Positions 1-6,893 of a stretch of DNA of 64,000 bases are shown here, in pieces. The DNA is taken from assembly GCA_023228985.1 (NCBI GenBank), contig JALOAC010000002.1:1-64000 (forward strand), in the 5' to 3' direction. Numbering within the stretch: position 1 is the first letter of the stretch; the number at the start of each line of letters is the position of its first letter. The notes beneath the pieces are model-generated. The model was given only the letters and a program-made list of their open reading frames with translations, was not told where the DNA came from and did not search any database. This DNA comes from Thiopseudomonas sp. GTDB lineage: Bacteria; Pseudomonadota; Gammaproteobacteria; Pseudomonadales; Pseudomonadaceae. The position numbers and the translations under genes were made by a program.

Positions 1-665
1 AAAGAATAACTTTCACTGTCTCGGTTGGATAAATAATGATAGCCATCCGTTTCTCGTTTTGAGTATTGGAAGCGACCGGATAGTATTGATTGTGAAAAGT
101 TAGCCGATAAGAGTTCTTTGTTATAACCAAATGAGCCTTGCTCATAGCCTAAGCTAATATCATTTTTATCTTTGGCACCTTTGGTGGTAATGATAACCGC
201 GCCGGCTAATGCATCTTCACCGTACAAATAGGATGCGCCACCTTTAACCACGCGAATCGATTCAATATTGTCTAAGTCAATATTAACTTTACCAGTGCGC
301 TCAAAAATAGGTACGCCATCAATAACGATAGCCACCCCAGGCTGTTCACCATAATATCTTTGGTTGTCAATACCGCGTATTTTGATTTTTATGCCATCGC
401 CGTCGCCATATAAGTCTGAAGTAATACCGGGAATGCCTCTTAATATTTCTTGAATATTCTTAGCATGCTGATCATCTATATTCTCACCACTAATAAATGT
501 TGAGCTGGAGGGGTTTTGTTGGGCAGAGTCAAATCTGTCAGTAATCGCTGAACTATAGGTGGTGACTGTTTTTAATTTATATGGCTGCTCTTCAGACGCT
601 AATGAAAGATTTATGCAAAGCATTGCCACAGGCAACACTAAGTGTTTTCTTGATAATAAAAGCAT
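1..665 (-). CDS. TonB-dependent outer-membrane receptor, N-terminal part (runs off the window)
   Basis: Translating the minus strand from ATG at 665 gives about 221 residues without a stop, and the frame leaves the window at base 1. Residues 1-23 form a signal peptide. Residues about 35-170 are a TonB-receptor plug domain, with NIQEILRGIPGI, a predicted IRG strand and GGASYLYGEDALAGAV, the usual plug signature before the beta-barrel. A GGGGTG Shine-Dalgarno lies 6 nt upstream of the start. The family imports siderophores, cobalamin or metal chelates across the outer membrane using TonB energy. The ligand cannot be read from the plug alone. The divergent neighbour is a NosL-like copper protein, so copper uptake is a reasonable guess but only inference. 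Confidence 0.9.
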   Translation of the reverse strand, partial: MLLLSRKHLVLPVAMLCINLSLASEEQPYKLKTVTTYSSAITDRFDSAQQNPSSSTFISGENIDDQHAKNIQEILRGIPGITSDLYGDGDGIKIKIRGIDNQRYYGEQPGVAIVIDGVPIFERTGKVNIDLDNIESIRVVKGGASYLYGEDALAGAVIITTKGAKDKNDISLGYEQGSFGYNKELLSANFSQSILSGRFQYSKRETDGYHYLSNRDSESYS

Positions 666-841
666 ATTGCACCCCAATGTAGGTTTTAATTTGCTTTATC
701 TTATTTGAAAACTTTCCCCTTGCAATATGCCGATTTGTCACAAGGACAGTATGACGCAGTAAAGCTAAGCTAATGTTTAGTTGTGTTTTTGCGCTAATTG
801 TACTAATCAAGACTAGCTATCGCCTGAACTGGCTAGCTTAA

Positions 842-1098
842 AGTCTTACCTGCGGAATAAGCTATTATATATATTATAATTATTTGTATATTATAAGCAT
901 GCTACGGACTCTTGCTGTTGGGCATTCGCTGAATAATTATCGATACCCTCAGAGAGGCTCTAAGGAGCAACTATTTTTAATAACAACGCTGCGACAAAAT
1001 GTACTCTTGCGCTAGATGCCCAGTACCATAATATCTGCTGCTAGTTTGTAAACTAACGAGCATTGCATATTGTCACAGTCGCCAACGGGGTAAGAATT
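842..1098. promoter_or_regulatory. AT-rich divergent control region with a small palindrome
   Basis: This is the part nearest the NosL-like gene of the roughly 430-bp gap between it and the divergent receptor. Bases 861-900 are almost pure A/T, and TAGTTT-GT-AAACTA at 1042-1055 is a perfect 14-base inverted repeat about 45 bp before the nosL-like start. No regulator consensus is matched with confidence; I do not see a convincing Fur or Anr box. Confidence 0.35.
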
Positions 1099-1656
1099 AT
1101 GAAGCGTAGAACACTATTAAAAAGTACTGGGTTAGCTATCACTAGCCTAGCAGCCATGAACGGACTTAGCGGCCAAGTATTTGCAGCCGATAAACCAGCT
1201 ATCAAGCCTGATACCGCTCCATTAAGCGATGAGCTGGATAAGTATCCACGCTGTGTTATTTGCAATATGGACAGGCGCAAGTTTCACTTCTCCCGTCACT
1301 TATTGCATTACGCTGACAGCCATGCCGAGGGAACCTGCTCGATCAACTGTGCCAGCGAGGCCATGCTGCGCGAACGCAAACGCGGCTTCAAAGCTATTTA
1401 TGCTGCGGATTTTGGCGTTGCCGGCGAGCCGAAACCACTGACAGAAGCCTCTTCTGCCACTTACTTGATTGGTTCCAGCTTACGTGCCGTTATGAGCCCG
1501 GTCAGCAAATACGCTTTTGCGCAACGCTCCGCTGCAGAAGCGGCCATGTCCGATGCTGGTGGTCAGCTAGCTAGTTTTGAGCAAGCTGTGGCGGCCTCGT
1601 TGGAAGACTATGCCAACATGCTTACTCAGAAATACACCAAGGATCGAGAATCTTAA
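1099..1656 (+). CDS. NosL-family copper-binding protein with Tat-like signal
   Basis: 185 residues from ATG 1099. An upstream in-frame ATG at 1063 was rejected because the signal peptide begins at 1099 (MKRRTLLKSTG, a twin-arginine-like motif, with cleavage expected near VFAAD). The mature part carries RCVICNMD at about 50-57, the Cys-x-x-Cys-x-Met pattern of NosL, then YADSHAEGTCSINC, TYLIGSS and a GGQLASFEQA tail in the order seen in NosL proteins. NosL binds Cu(I) in the periplasm and helps load nitrous-oxide reductase. Classical NosL is a lipoprotein and sits in a nos cluster; here no lipobox and no nos genes are visible, so a more general periplasmic copper role beside the divergent TonB receptor is possible. 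Confidence 0.8.
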   Translation: MKRRTLLKSTGLAITSLAAMNGLSGQVFAADKPAIKPDTAPLSDELDKYPRCVICNMDRRKFHFSRHLLHYADSHAEGTCSINCASEAMLRERKRGFKAIYAADFGVAGEPKPLTEASSATYLIGSSLRAVMSPVSKYAFAQRSAAEAAMSDAGGQLASFEQAVAASLEDYANMLTQKYTKDRES

Positions 1657-1675
1657 ACTTTACAAGGAGCAGGCC

Positions 1676-1762
1676 ATGCCTGCGACAGCAGTGCGTCAGG
1701 ACAGCACTATATCTACTGACGTATTCCGCGGTCGGATGCATGGCATCCTCGTACAGGCGTAA
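1676..1762 (+). CDS. 28-residue ORF behind the nosL-like gene, possible remnant
   Basis: ATG 1676 is preceded by AAGGAG six bases upstream, a good ribosome-binding site, and lies 20 bp after the nosL-like stop, so it could be translated as the last gene of that transcript. The peptide (starting MPATAVRQDS, ending HGILVQA) matches no family I know and has no signal or membrane segment. It could be a leftover start of a deleted downstream gene or a genuine small protein. The rest of the gap to rsmE (1763-1979) shows nothing further. Confidence 0.3.
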   Translation: MPATAVRQDSTISTDVFRGRMHGILVQA

Positions 1763-1979
1763 CGCTCCAGCATAGCATCTAGGTTCTGAAATTACAGAAA
1801 CTGGGCTTCAACAGTTTAGCGGTAAGGCTAGTGTCTGCAAACCTGTAGAAACCCGCTTAAAACATAGCAGTAACCTGCTATAACTCTCCACACATACTCA
1901 TATCACGCCAGCACTATGGTCGAGCAGCCATGGAATCTGCTATGGTTTCACGGTTTTTAATTGCATACGAGTGGGCGAC

Positions 1980-2699
1980 ATGGGGTATCAGCGTTTCTAT
2001 GTGGCGCAGCCACTTAGTTTGGGCGAGCACGAACTGCCAGAGCAAACTGCACATTATATGGCCAGAGTATTACGTTTGGATGTTGGCGCTCAGGTACAGG
2101 TTTTTGATGGCAGTGGCGATGAGTTTTTAGCCAAGCTAACACTGGTGGGTAAAAAATCTGTAACTGTGCAGCTCACTGAAAAAATCGCGGGCTTAGCTGA
2201 ATCGCCCTTAAAGATACACCTGGGCCAAGGGCTCTCCAAGGGCGAGCGCATGGATTGGGCTATCCAAAAGGCAACCGAGCTAGGTGTCACACACATCACG
2301 CCATTGCTCACCGAGCACTGTGACGTGCGCTTAAGTAAAGAACGTGCAGACAAAAGACTCGAGCATTGGCGGCAAGTTGCTATTAGCGCGTGCGAACAGT
2401 GTGGTCGTAGTCAAATCCCAGTTATTCATCCAATCGAAAAACTAGCCACTTGGACAGAACAACTAAACGCCGAATTAAAGCTGGTGTTGCACCCGCAGGC
2501 TCAACCTTTTGCCCAATACGCCGCACCTCAAGAGCTGGCGCTATTAATAGGGCCAGAAGGTGGTTTAAGTGTGGGTGAGGTTGCACAAGTATTAACTCAA
2601 GGTTTTCAGGCGGTTAGCCTAGGGCCAAGAGTATTTAGAACAGAAACAGCACCCATAGCTGCTGTGGCAGTAGCGCAGCATTTATGGGGTGATTTTTGA
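1980..2699 (+). CDS. rsmE: 16S rRNA (uracil1498-N3)-methyltransferase RsmE
   Basis: 239 residues. RsmE methylates N3 of U1498 in the 30S decoding region using S-adenosylmethionine. The protein aligns with E. coli RsmE along its full length: an N-terminal PUA-like part (RFYVAQPL, VFDGSG), then LGQGLSKGERMDWAIQKATE, ACEQCGRSQIP, and the SPOUT trefoil-knot motifs LLIGPEGGLS and LGPRVFRTETA at the C-terminus. I start it at ATG 1980 (MGYQRFYV), which matches the family; a GTG three codons upstream is also open and neither has a strong Shine-Dalgarno. In many pseudomonads rsmE follows bioA; here bioA is about 40 kb away. Confidence 0.95.
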   Translation: MGYQRFYVAQPLSLGEHELPEQTAHYMARVLRLDVGAQVQVFDGSGDEFLAKLTLVGKKSVTVQLTEKIAGLAESPLKIHLGQGLSKGERMDWAIQKATELGVTHITPLLTEHCDVRLSKERADKRLEHWRQVAISACEQCGRSQIPVIHPIEKLATWTEQLNAELKLVLHPQAQPFAQYAAPQELALLIGPEGGLSVGEVAQVLTQGFQAVSLGPRVFRTETAPIAAVAVAQHLWGDF

Positions 2700-2745
2700 G
2701 TATTTGGCTCAGTAACAAAACAGCAGAGCAGTAGAGTTGTAAGCT

Positions 2746-2853
2746 ATGAATAGAGATGTAAACGAATCAAATAAACGACCGCTATTTAGCACCCACTACA
2801 AAGTTTTTGCTGTCGTAGTGCTTTTAAGTATTGTGGTTGCTTTCTTTTTGTGA
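2746..2853 (+). CDS. 35-residue single-pass membrane protein, hypothetical
   Basis: ATG 2746 opens a 35-codon frame ending in TGA at 2853. The first 19 residues are polar and basic, followed by one hydrophobic helix VFAVVVLLSIVVAFFL running to the C-terminus, the layout of many small inner-membrane proteins. The Shine-Dalgarno is poor, and I recognise no family. It lies 46 bp after rsmE and could be co-transcribed with it. Confidence 0.4.
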   Translation: MNRDVNESNKRPLFSTHYKVFAVVVLLSIVVAFFL

Positions 2854-3046
2854 ATTAGTTGGCAAAACGGTTGGCAGGCTTGTTGGTGGTAACGGCTTCA
2901 CCTTAGTTAAGTGTGTAAGCTATACGCGCCTAACTAATGCATTAGCAAGGCCGTTAAGGACCACGTGCTGTTTAGAGCGCTTTGTTTAGCCTGCAGCTGG
3001 GGTAAGTTTTGGAAAAATTAACACATTAATTTAATAGGGAACCCTT
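2854..3046. other. Intergenic gap with small inverted repeats
   Basis: No gene is supported here. TTAGTTA near 2906 and TAACTAA near 2931 form an inverted pair, and CTAATGCATTAG is a 12-base palindrome next to it. An AT-rich stretch precedes the 3047 start and probably holds its promoter. Confidence 0.3.
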
Positions 3047-3445
3047 ATGTATCTGAATAAAGTAAAACACTTTTTTATACTGGCCATTGCTGTATTTATG
3101 TTTGCTTGCTCTTCTGGCTCAGGTCCTGAAAAAGTGGCTGAGAAGTATGTTAGCGCCATGATAAACGGCGATATTGAAACCTTTATGGCCGTGGTTCATT
3201 TAACTGAAGAAGAAAAACAGCAGTTCAATATGATGAAGGGTAAGATGAGCGAAATGCTGAAAGCCGCAGCAGCTGCAGCAGAGTTGGCTGGTGGTGTTAA
3301 GTCAATCAAATCTACTTCTACCAACTACAGTGGCGATAAAAAAACGGCTTCTGTTTCGGTTAAGTTGGAATTTAAAAACGGCACCAGCGATGAAGAAAGC
3401 GTTAACCTGATCAGCACTAAGGATGGCTGGAAAGTTAAGCTGTAA
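3047..3445 (+). CDS. DUF4878-type lipoprotein
   Basis: 132 residues with a lipoprotein signal: hydrophobic helix then FACSS, where the Cys at about 21 is the lipidation site. The mature part fits the small NTF2-like/DUF4878 fold: PEKVAEKYVSAMINGDIETF at the start, a helical middle rich in Ala (AAAAAAELAG), and alternating beta strands ending in STKDGWKVKL. Function in this family is unknown; members are envelope-anchored. A Rho-independent hairpin lies directly after the stop, although the next gene overlaps it. Confidence 0.8.
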   Translation: MYLNKVKHFFILAIAVFMFACSSGSGPEKVAEKYVSAMINGDIETFMAVVHLTEEEKQQFNMMKGKMSEMLKAAAAAAELAGGVKSIKSTSTNYSGDKKTASVSVKLEFKNGTSDEESVNLISTKDGWKVKL

Positions 3446-4092
3446 TGCTTTGTTTGCTGAACAATAAAAAAGCCATCTATGTCTTACCCAGATGGCTTTT
3501 TTTATGCCTTTTATTACTAGGCTGGTTGGTGCTAAACGGCTCAGCCGTTGCTCGTGATAACGCACCGCTCAGTGACTCGACTGGCATAACAGATACGCCA
3601 GCGCTTGCTGTGGGTGACTGGGTCTTTCGGCAAGGAACCTCGCTGGAAAGCTATTTGATTGCCAGCTTTGGTGCAGGTGATTTTTCCCATATCGGCATGG
3701 TGGTTGAGGTTGAGCCAGAAATACAAATACTTCACGCAACCACCGATGATTTACAAACGCTCAGCAATCAAGTTTTACTCTCTACTTGGCAGCAGTTTAC
3801 CGATGTGAAATTAGCCAAGCGTGTTGCTGTAGCACGACCGCTGTTTTTAAGCGCTGAGCAGCGCCAAAATATAAGCCGCAGTCTATTGGCCGAGCTGGGC
3901 AAGCCGTTTGTGTTAGCTGCGCGTGATAAGCAGCATCTGTATTGCACCACGATTTTGGCTGATGCGATACAAAGTGAATACCCAGCCTTCAACATCAACT
4001 GGAGTTGGCTTGAGCAGCCTCTGTTAAGAGGAGAGTATTTGCACCCAGAAGCCTTTGCGGCGCACCATGAGTTGGACTGGGTACTGCCTTAA
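3445..4092 (+). CDS. YiiX/DUF830-like permuted NlpC/P60 amidase, exported
   Basis: 215 residues from an ATG that overlaps the previous stop by one base. After a short N-terminus comes a signal peptide (WLFLCLLLLGWLVLNGSAVA). The mature protein begins GDWVFRQGTSLESYLIASF and carries DFSHIGMVVEVE (catalytic His) before LYCTTILADAI (catalytic Cys), the permuted His-then-Cys order of the YiiX/YycO papain-like amidases. These are thought to cut amide bonds in cell-envelope or lipid substrates; the substrate is unknown. The first 20 codons coincide with the terminator of the upstream gene. A later start inside the signal is not available, so either the two genes are coupled or the hairpin acts as an attenuator. 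Confidence 0.7.
   Translation: MLCLLNNKKAIYVLPRWLFLCLLLLGWLVLNGSAVARDNAPLSDSTGITDTPALAVGDWVFRQGTSLESYLIASFGAGDFSHIGMVVEVEPEIQILHATTDDLQTLSNQVLLSTWQQFTDVKLAKRVAVARPLFLSAEQRQNISRSLLAELGKPFVLAARDKQHLYCTTILADAIQSEYPAFNINWSWLEQPLLRGEYLHPEAFAAHHELDWVLP
3466..3503 (+). terminator. Strong Rho-independent terminator overlapping a coding start
   Basis: AAAAAAGCCATCT (3466-3478) pairs with AGATGGCTTTTTT (3490-3502), an 11-base loop and a U-run: a textbook terminator. It is 21 bp after the DUF4878 stop and lies inside codons 8-20 of the next gene. Confidence 0.85.
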
Positions 4093-4101
4093 ATTTATCG
4101 G

Positions 4102-5073
4102 CTACTGTTGCTCAGGCTCAGCGGGAAACAGGCGTTCAGTGAGTTTTACATACCAAGCCGCAGACTGCACCTGAACAATATAGGCTAAGGCAATTAATAG
4201 CGCTGCTTGAGCACCGGCCTCGCCAAAGGCTGTCATGGACAATGCTAAAGCAATCGACAGATTACGCATTACCGTGCCGTAAACCAAAGCAATGCCATTG
4301 CCGCGCGAAAGGGATTTGCGCGCCACAAAGGTACTCACCCCATAATTAATGGCATACAGCAAGATCAGCGGCACAATGATATATAGCACCAAGCTGGGCG
4401 ACTTAATAAGCTCAGGACCTTTAAGCGCCATGGCTACGAAGACAATCCCGAGGACGCCAATGCTGGAGAGGATTGGGAAGTTAGGTGCTAGGCGTTTTTG
4501 AAAGTCTTCCTGGCCGTAACGGCGTAACAGAAACGCGCGTGTTAGCTGGCCTGCCACTAACGGAATGGCAATAAAGAACAGAATTTGTTGGAACACTAGC
4601 ATGAGTTTAACGGGCAGTTGAGCACCCAATAAAAGGTGCACATAAAAAGGCGTGAGTAATGAGCCGAGGAATAAACCGACCAAGGTGAGTTTGATCGCTG
4701 CCGGTACGTTACCTTTGGCAAAACCTGTCCAGGAAATCGTCATACCGCTAGTGGGTAATAGTGAGGTTAGTAGCAGACCTAGCGCCAGCTCGGGCTTATC
4801 GGCAAAAAATAAACGGCCCAGGACAAAAGCGACAAAAGGGATAAATAAAAAATTAATCACCAGTGCCCAAAACTGCACGCTGCCATGGCCAGACTCAAGC
4901 AGTTGCTTGGGTTTGATATTGACCATCATCGGGTAAACCATCAATAAGGTGAGTGGTGTGATCAGCATGCTGAGGTTTGCGCTTGGCAGCCAAAAACCGG
5001 CAACCAAACCCAGCAATAAAAACAGCGGAATACTTAAGCTAAGATTTTGGCTTAACCAGCGAGCGAATTTCAT
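4102..5073 (-). CDS. BASS/ACR3-like transporter (bile acid:sodium symporter superfamily)
   Basis: 323 residues with about nine to ten predicted membrane helices and almost no soluble part. LLTSLLPTSGMTISWTGFAKG resembles the discontinuous-helix motif of the SBF/ACR3 fold, and GIALVYGTVMRNLSIALAL the second, inverted repeat copy. Members export arsenite or move organic anions with sodium. The ACR3 cysteine that is essential for arsenite (CTTM-type motif) is not present, so arsenite export is doubtful and the substrate is open; similar Pseudomonas proteins are often labelled arsenic resistance proteins. No arsR or arsC is adjacent. It is divergent from lysO, sharing a 214-bp promoter region. 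Confidence 0.7.
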   Translation of the reverse strand: MKFARWLSQNLSLSIPLFLLLGLVAGFWLPSANLSMLITPLTLLMVYPMMVNIKPKQLLESGHGSVQFWALVINFLFIPFVAFVLGRLFFADKPELALGLLLTSLLPTSGMTISWTGFAKGNVPAAIKLTLVGLFLGSLLTPFYVHLLLGAQLPVKLMLVFQQILFFIAIPLVAGQLTRAFLLRRYGQEDFQKRLAPNFPILSSIGVLGIVFVAMALKGPELIKSPSLVLYIIVPLILLYAINYGVSTFVARKSLSRGNGIALVYGTVMRNLSIALALSMTAFGEAGAQAALLIALAYIVQVQSAAWYVKLTERLFPAEPEQQ

Positions 5074-5188
5074 AACAACGCACCTATTTAAAGCAAATGA
5101 ATAGCTTGAGTATACAAATTAGCATATTAATTTGTCGGCTTTATTGCCTAGCTAACCTCAGTTGACAAATATTCCCCGCAGTTGAACC

Positions 5189-5287
5189 TGCTATACTAGG
5201 CGCCCAAGCCCCAGCGTGATCTCTTGTCGCACTGATTTACGGGGCTACTCTTGACTTCAATTTAATCAGCTCCCCAAGAGATACCTC
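5189..5287 (+). promoter_or_regulatory. lysO promoter and structured leader that can pair with the ribosome-binding site
   Basis: An extended -10, TGCTATACT (5189-5197), predicts a transcript starting near 5204 and a leader of about 84 nt. ATCTCTTG (5219-5226) is perfectly complementary to CAAGAGAT (5275-5282), which contains the AAGAGA Shine-Dalgarno of lysO. A second CTCTTG (5248-5253) can pair with the same site. AGCCCC (5207-5212) pairs with GGGGCT (5241-5246). The leader can therefore form mutually exclusive folds that hide or free the ribosome-binding site. It is too short to be a lysine riboswitch. Confidence 0.45.
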
Positions 5288-6220
5288 GTGCTAGCTCCAC
5301 TGACTAAAATACTCACCACTGTACTGCCGATACTGCTTTATTTGTTAGCAGGCTATCTATTGGGTAAGCGACTGACCAAGCCTGTAATTGGCTCGTTAGT
5401 CAAAGCAATCACGCCCGTGGTGTGGGTGATTTTATTTGTGATTGGTATGGAGTCGGGTGAGGCTTTTAGCAGTTTTGCTTCTGGAATTAGCGTTTTAAAA
5501 CAAGCCGCCGTCTATGCGTTTACCATCAGTGTGGTGGTTTTTTTATTGCTTTTGCCCTTCAATCGAAAAAACCAAACTGAAGCAGAGGATACCAGCGCTT
5601 GGCAAGCACTCTGGTATCCGGTTAAAGAGTGCCTGATTGCTTTTAGCTTGGTATTGCTAGGTGCTTTTTTCTACCGTTTACACTGGCATGAGCATGCCGT
5701 AGGTGAGGTCCTATTTAACATTTCCTACTGGCTGTATGTGCTGTTGTTTTTCATCGGTTTGGATTTGGCTCAGGTGGCGATTAACCGCTCTTGGCTTGCA
5801 CCGCATGTCTTAGTGATTCCTGCCGTGGTGATGCTTGGCTCGATGCTGGCGGGCGTTTTGTTAAGCTGGATGACGGGCGAGCGCTTAATGGTTTCTTTGG
5901 CGCTCAGCACAGGTTTTGGCTGGTTTAGCTTATCAGGCGCTTTGGCTGGACAGCATCTAGGCGAAGCCTACGGCAGTATTGCGTTGCTGAATGATCTGAT
6001 GCGTGAATTAATTGGCCTGACGGTGGTATTTATTTTGGGGCGTAATTATTCCAACAGCAGCATAGGGGTCTGTGGCGCAACGGCTATGGATACTACCCTG
6101 CCCTTTGTGCGTAAGGCGTGCAACTACGAGTATGTACCCACAGCTATTATTAGCGGTTTAATCCTGACCGTGGCAGCGCCATTTTTTATGCTGTTTTTTC
6201 TGAGTTTTGTTACTGTTTAA
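5288..6220 (+). CDS. lysO: LysO-type lysine exporter
   Basis: 310 residues, eight or so membrane helices. LysO (YbjE, DUF340) exports L-lysine and toxic analogues across the inner membrane. The C-terminal half is diagnostic: STGFGWFSLSGAL, LLNDLMREL, then GVCGATAMDTTLPFVRKACN and VPTAIISGLIL match the E. coli protein closely, including the acidic residues in the membrane that are needed for transport. The start is GTG 5288 behind AAGAGA; the N-terminal helix fits the family. The 3' end overlaps the convergent yceI gene by 11 bp. Regulation may act through the leader described separately. Confidence 0.9.
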   Translation: MLAPLTKILTTVLPILLYLLAGYLLGKRLTKPVIGSLVKAITPVVWVILFVIGMESGEAFSSFASGISVLKQAAVYAFTISVVVFLLLLPFNRKNQTEAEDTSAWQALWYPVKECLIAFSLVLLGAFFYRLHWHEHAVGEVLFNISYWLYVLLFFIGLDLAQVAINRSWLAPHVLVIPAVVMLGSMLAGVLLSWMTGERLMVSLALSTGFGWFSLSGALAGQHLGEAYGSIALLNDLMRELIGLTVVFILGRNYSNSSIGVCGATAMDTTLPFVRKACNYEYVPTAIISGLILTVAAPFFMLFFLSFVTV

Positions 6221-6779
6221 CGGCCTCAACTTGGATGCTGAGCTTAACTTCTTTAGGTATACCTAACTCAACTAAATAATCCATGCCCCACTGGCTGCGG
6301 TCGATAACTGCTTCAAAATCACCACCACAGACTGTTGCACCGTCAAACATAGGGCTTTGATAACAGTTAAATTGTGTGGCCGTCAGAGTAACTGGATGAC
6401 TTACGCCTAGCAGGCTGAGATCGCCCGTCACTTGCTGTGGCATGCCATCGACATAGTTCCACTCAGTGCTGGCGAATGTCATGGTGGGGAACTGCTCAAC
6501 ATTAAATAGATCGGCATTTTTTAGGTGTTCATTGAACTGCTGGTTACCTGTATTAACGCTCGCTACTGGAATAATAACTTTGAGCTGACCTGTTCCGCGT
6601 TGCGGGTCTACGGTGATGTCACCGGTGAGATTATAAAAGCCACCGTGGTTGGTGCTGGTACCAAAGTGGCCAATAGCAAAGCGTGCATTGGAGTGGTCTG
6701 GGTCTAGTTTGTAGGTATCAGCATAGGCAGCTGTAGATGAGATTATTGCTAAGAGCACAGGGGTGAGTATATTTTTCAT
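6210..6779 (-). CDS. YceI-family periplasmic lipid-binding protein
   Basis: 189 residues from ATG 6779, chosen because it starts the signal peptide (MKNILTPVLLAIISSTAAYA) and has GGAG seven bases upstream; a longer frame starts at 6812. The mature part shows the YceI lipocalin-like pattern: YKLDPDHSNARFAIGHFGTS, TGDITVDPQRGTGQLKV, NADLFNVEQFPTMTF, GDLSLLGVSHPVTL and DRSQWGMDYL. YceI proteins bind long polyisoprenoid chains, probably quinone-like lipids, and are often induced by high pH or osmotic stress. A single-gene unit, convergent with lysO. Confidence 0.9.
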   Translation of the reverse strand: MKNILTPVLLAIISSTAAYADTYKLDPDHSNARFAIGHFGTSTNHGGFYNLTGDITVDPQRGTGQLKVIIPVASVNTGNQQFNEHLKNADLFNVEQFPTMTFASTEWNYVDGMPQQVTGDLSLLGVSHPVTLTATQFNCYQSPMFDGATVCGGDFEAVIDRSQWGMDYLVELGIPKEVKLSIQVEAVKQ

Positions 6780-6893
6780 TTTTTTACTCCACAGGAAATT
6801 ATTAGTAGGCAAGCTTTATTGCTGCATGAACAAGCTTAAGACAGATAGTTTGCATAGTAGTGTCATGTTTGTATTAATTATTGAGGTAAGAGT

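Noticed and set aside
1930..2130. ATG upstream of rsmE as a separate gene
   Set aside because: It is out of frame with rsmE, overlaps its start and resembles nothing.
2860..2990. Integron attC-like sequence (GCCTAAC with inverted partners)
   Set aside because: The core sites and spacing do not fit attC, and no integrase or cassettes are near; only simple inverted repeats remain.
4102..5073. Naming the transporter Acr3 arsenite pump
   Set aside because: The key cysteine motif is absent and no ars genes are near; only the superfamily is supported.
5200..5287. Lysine riboswitch before lysO
   Set aside because: The leader is about half the length of the lysine aptamer and lacks its conserved junction.
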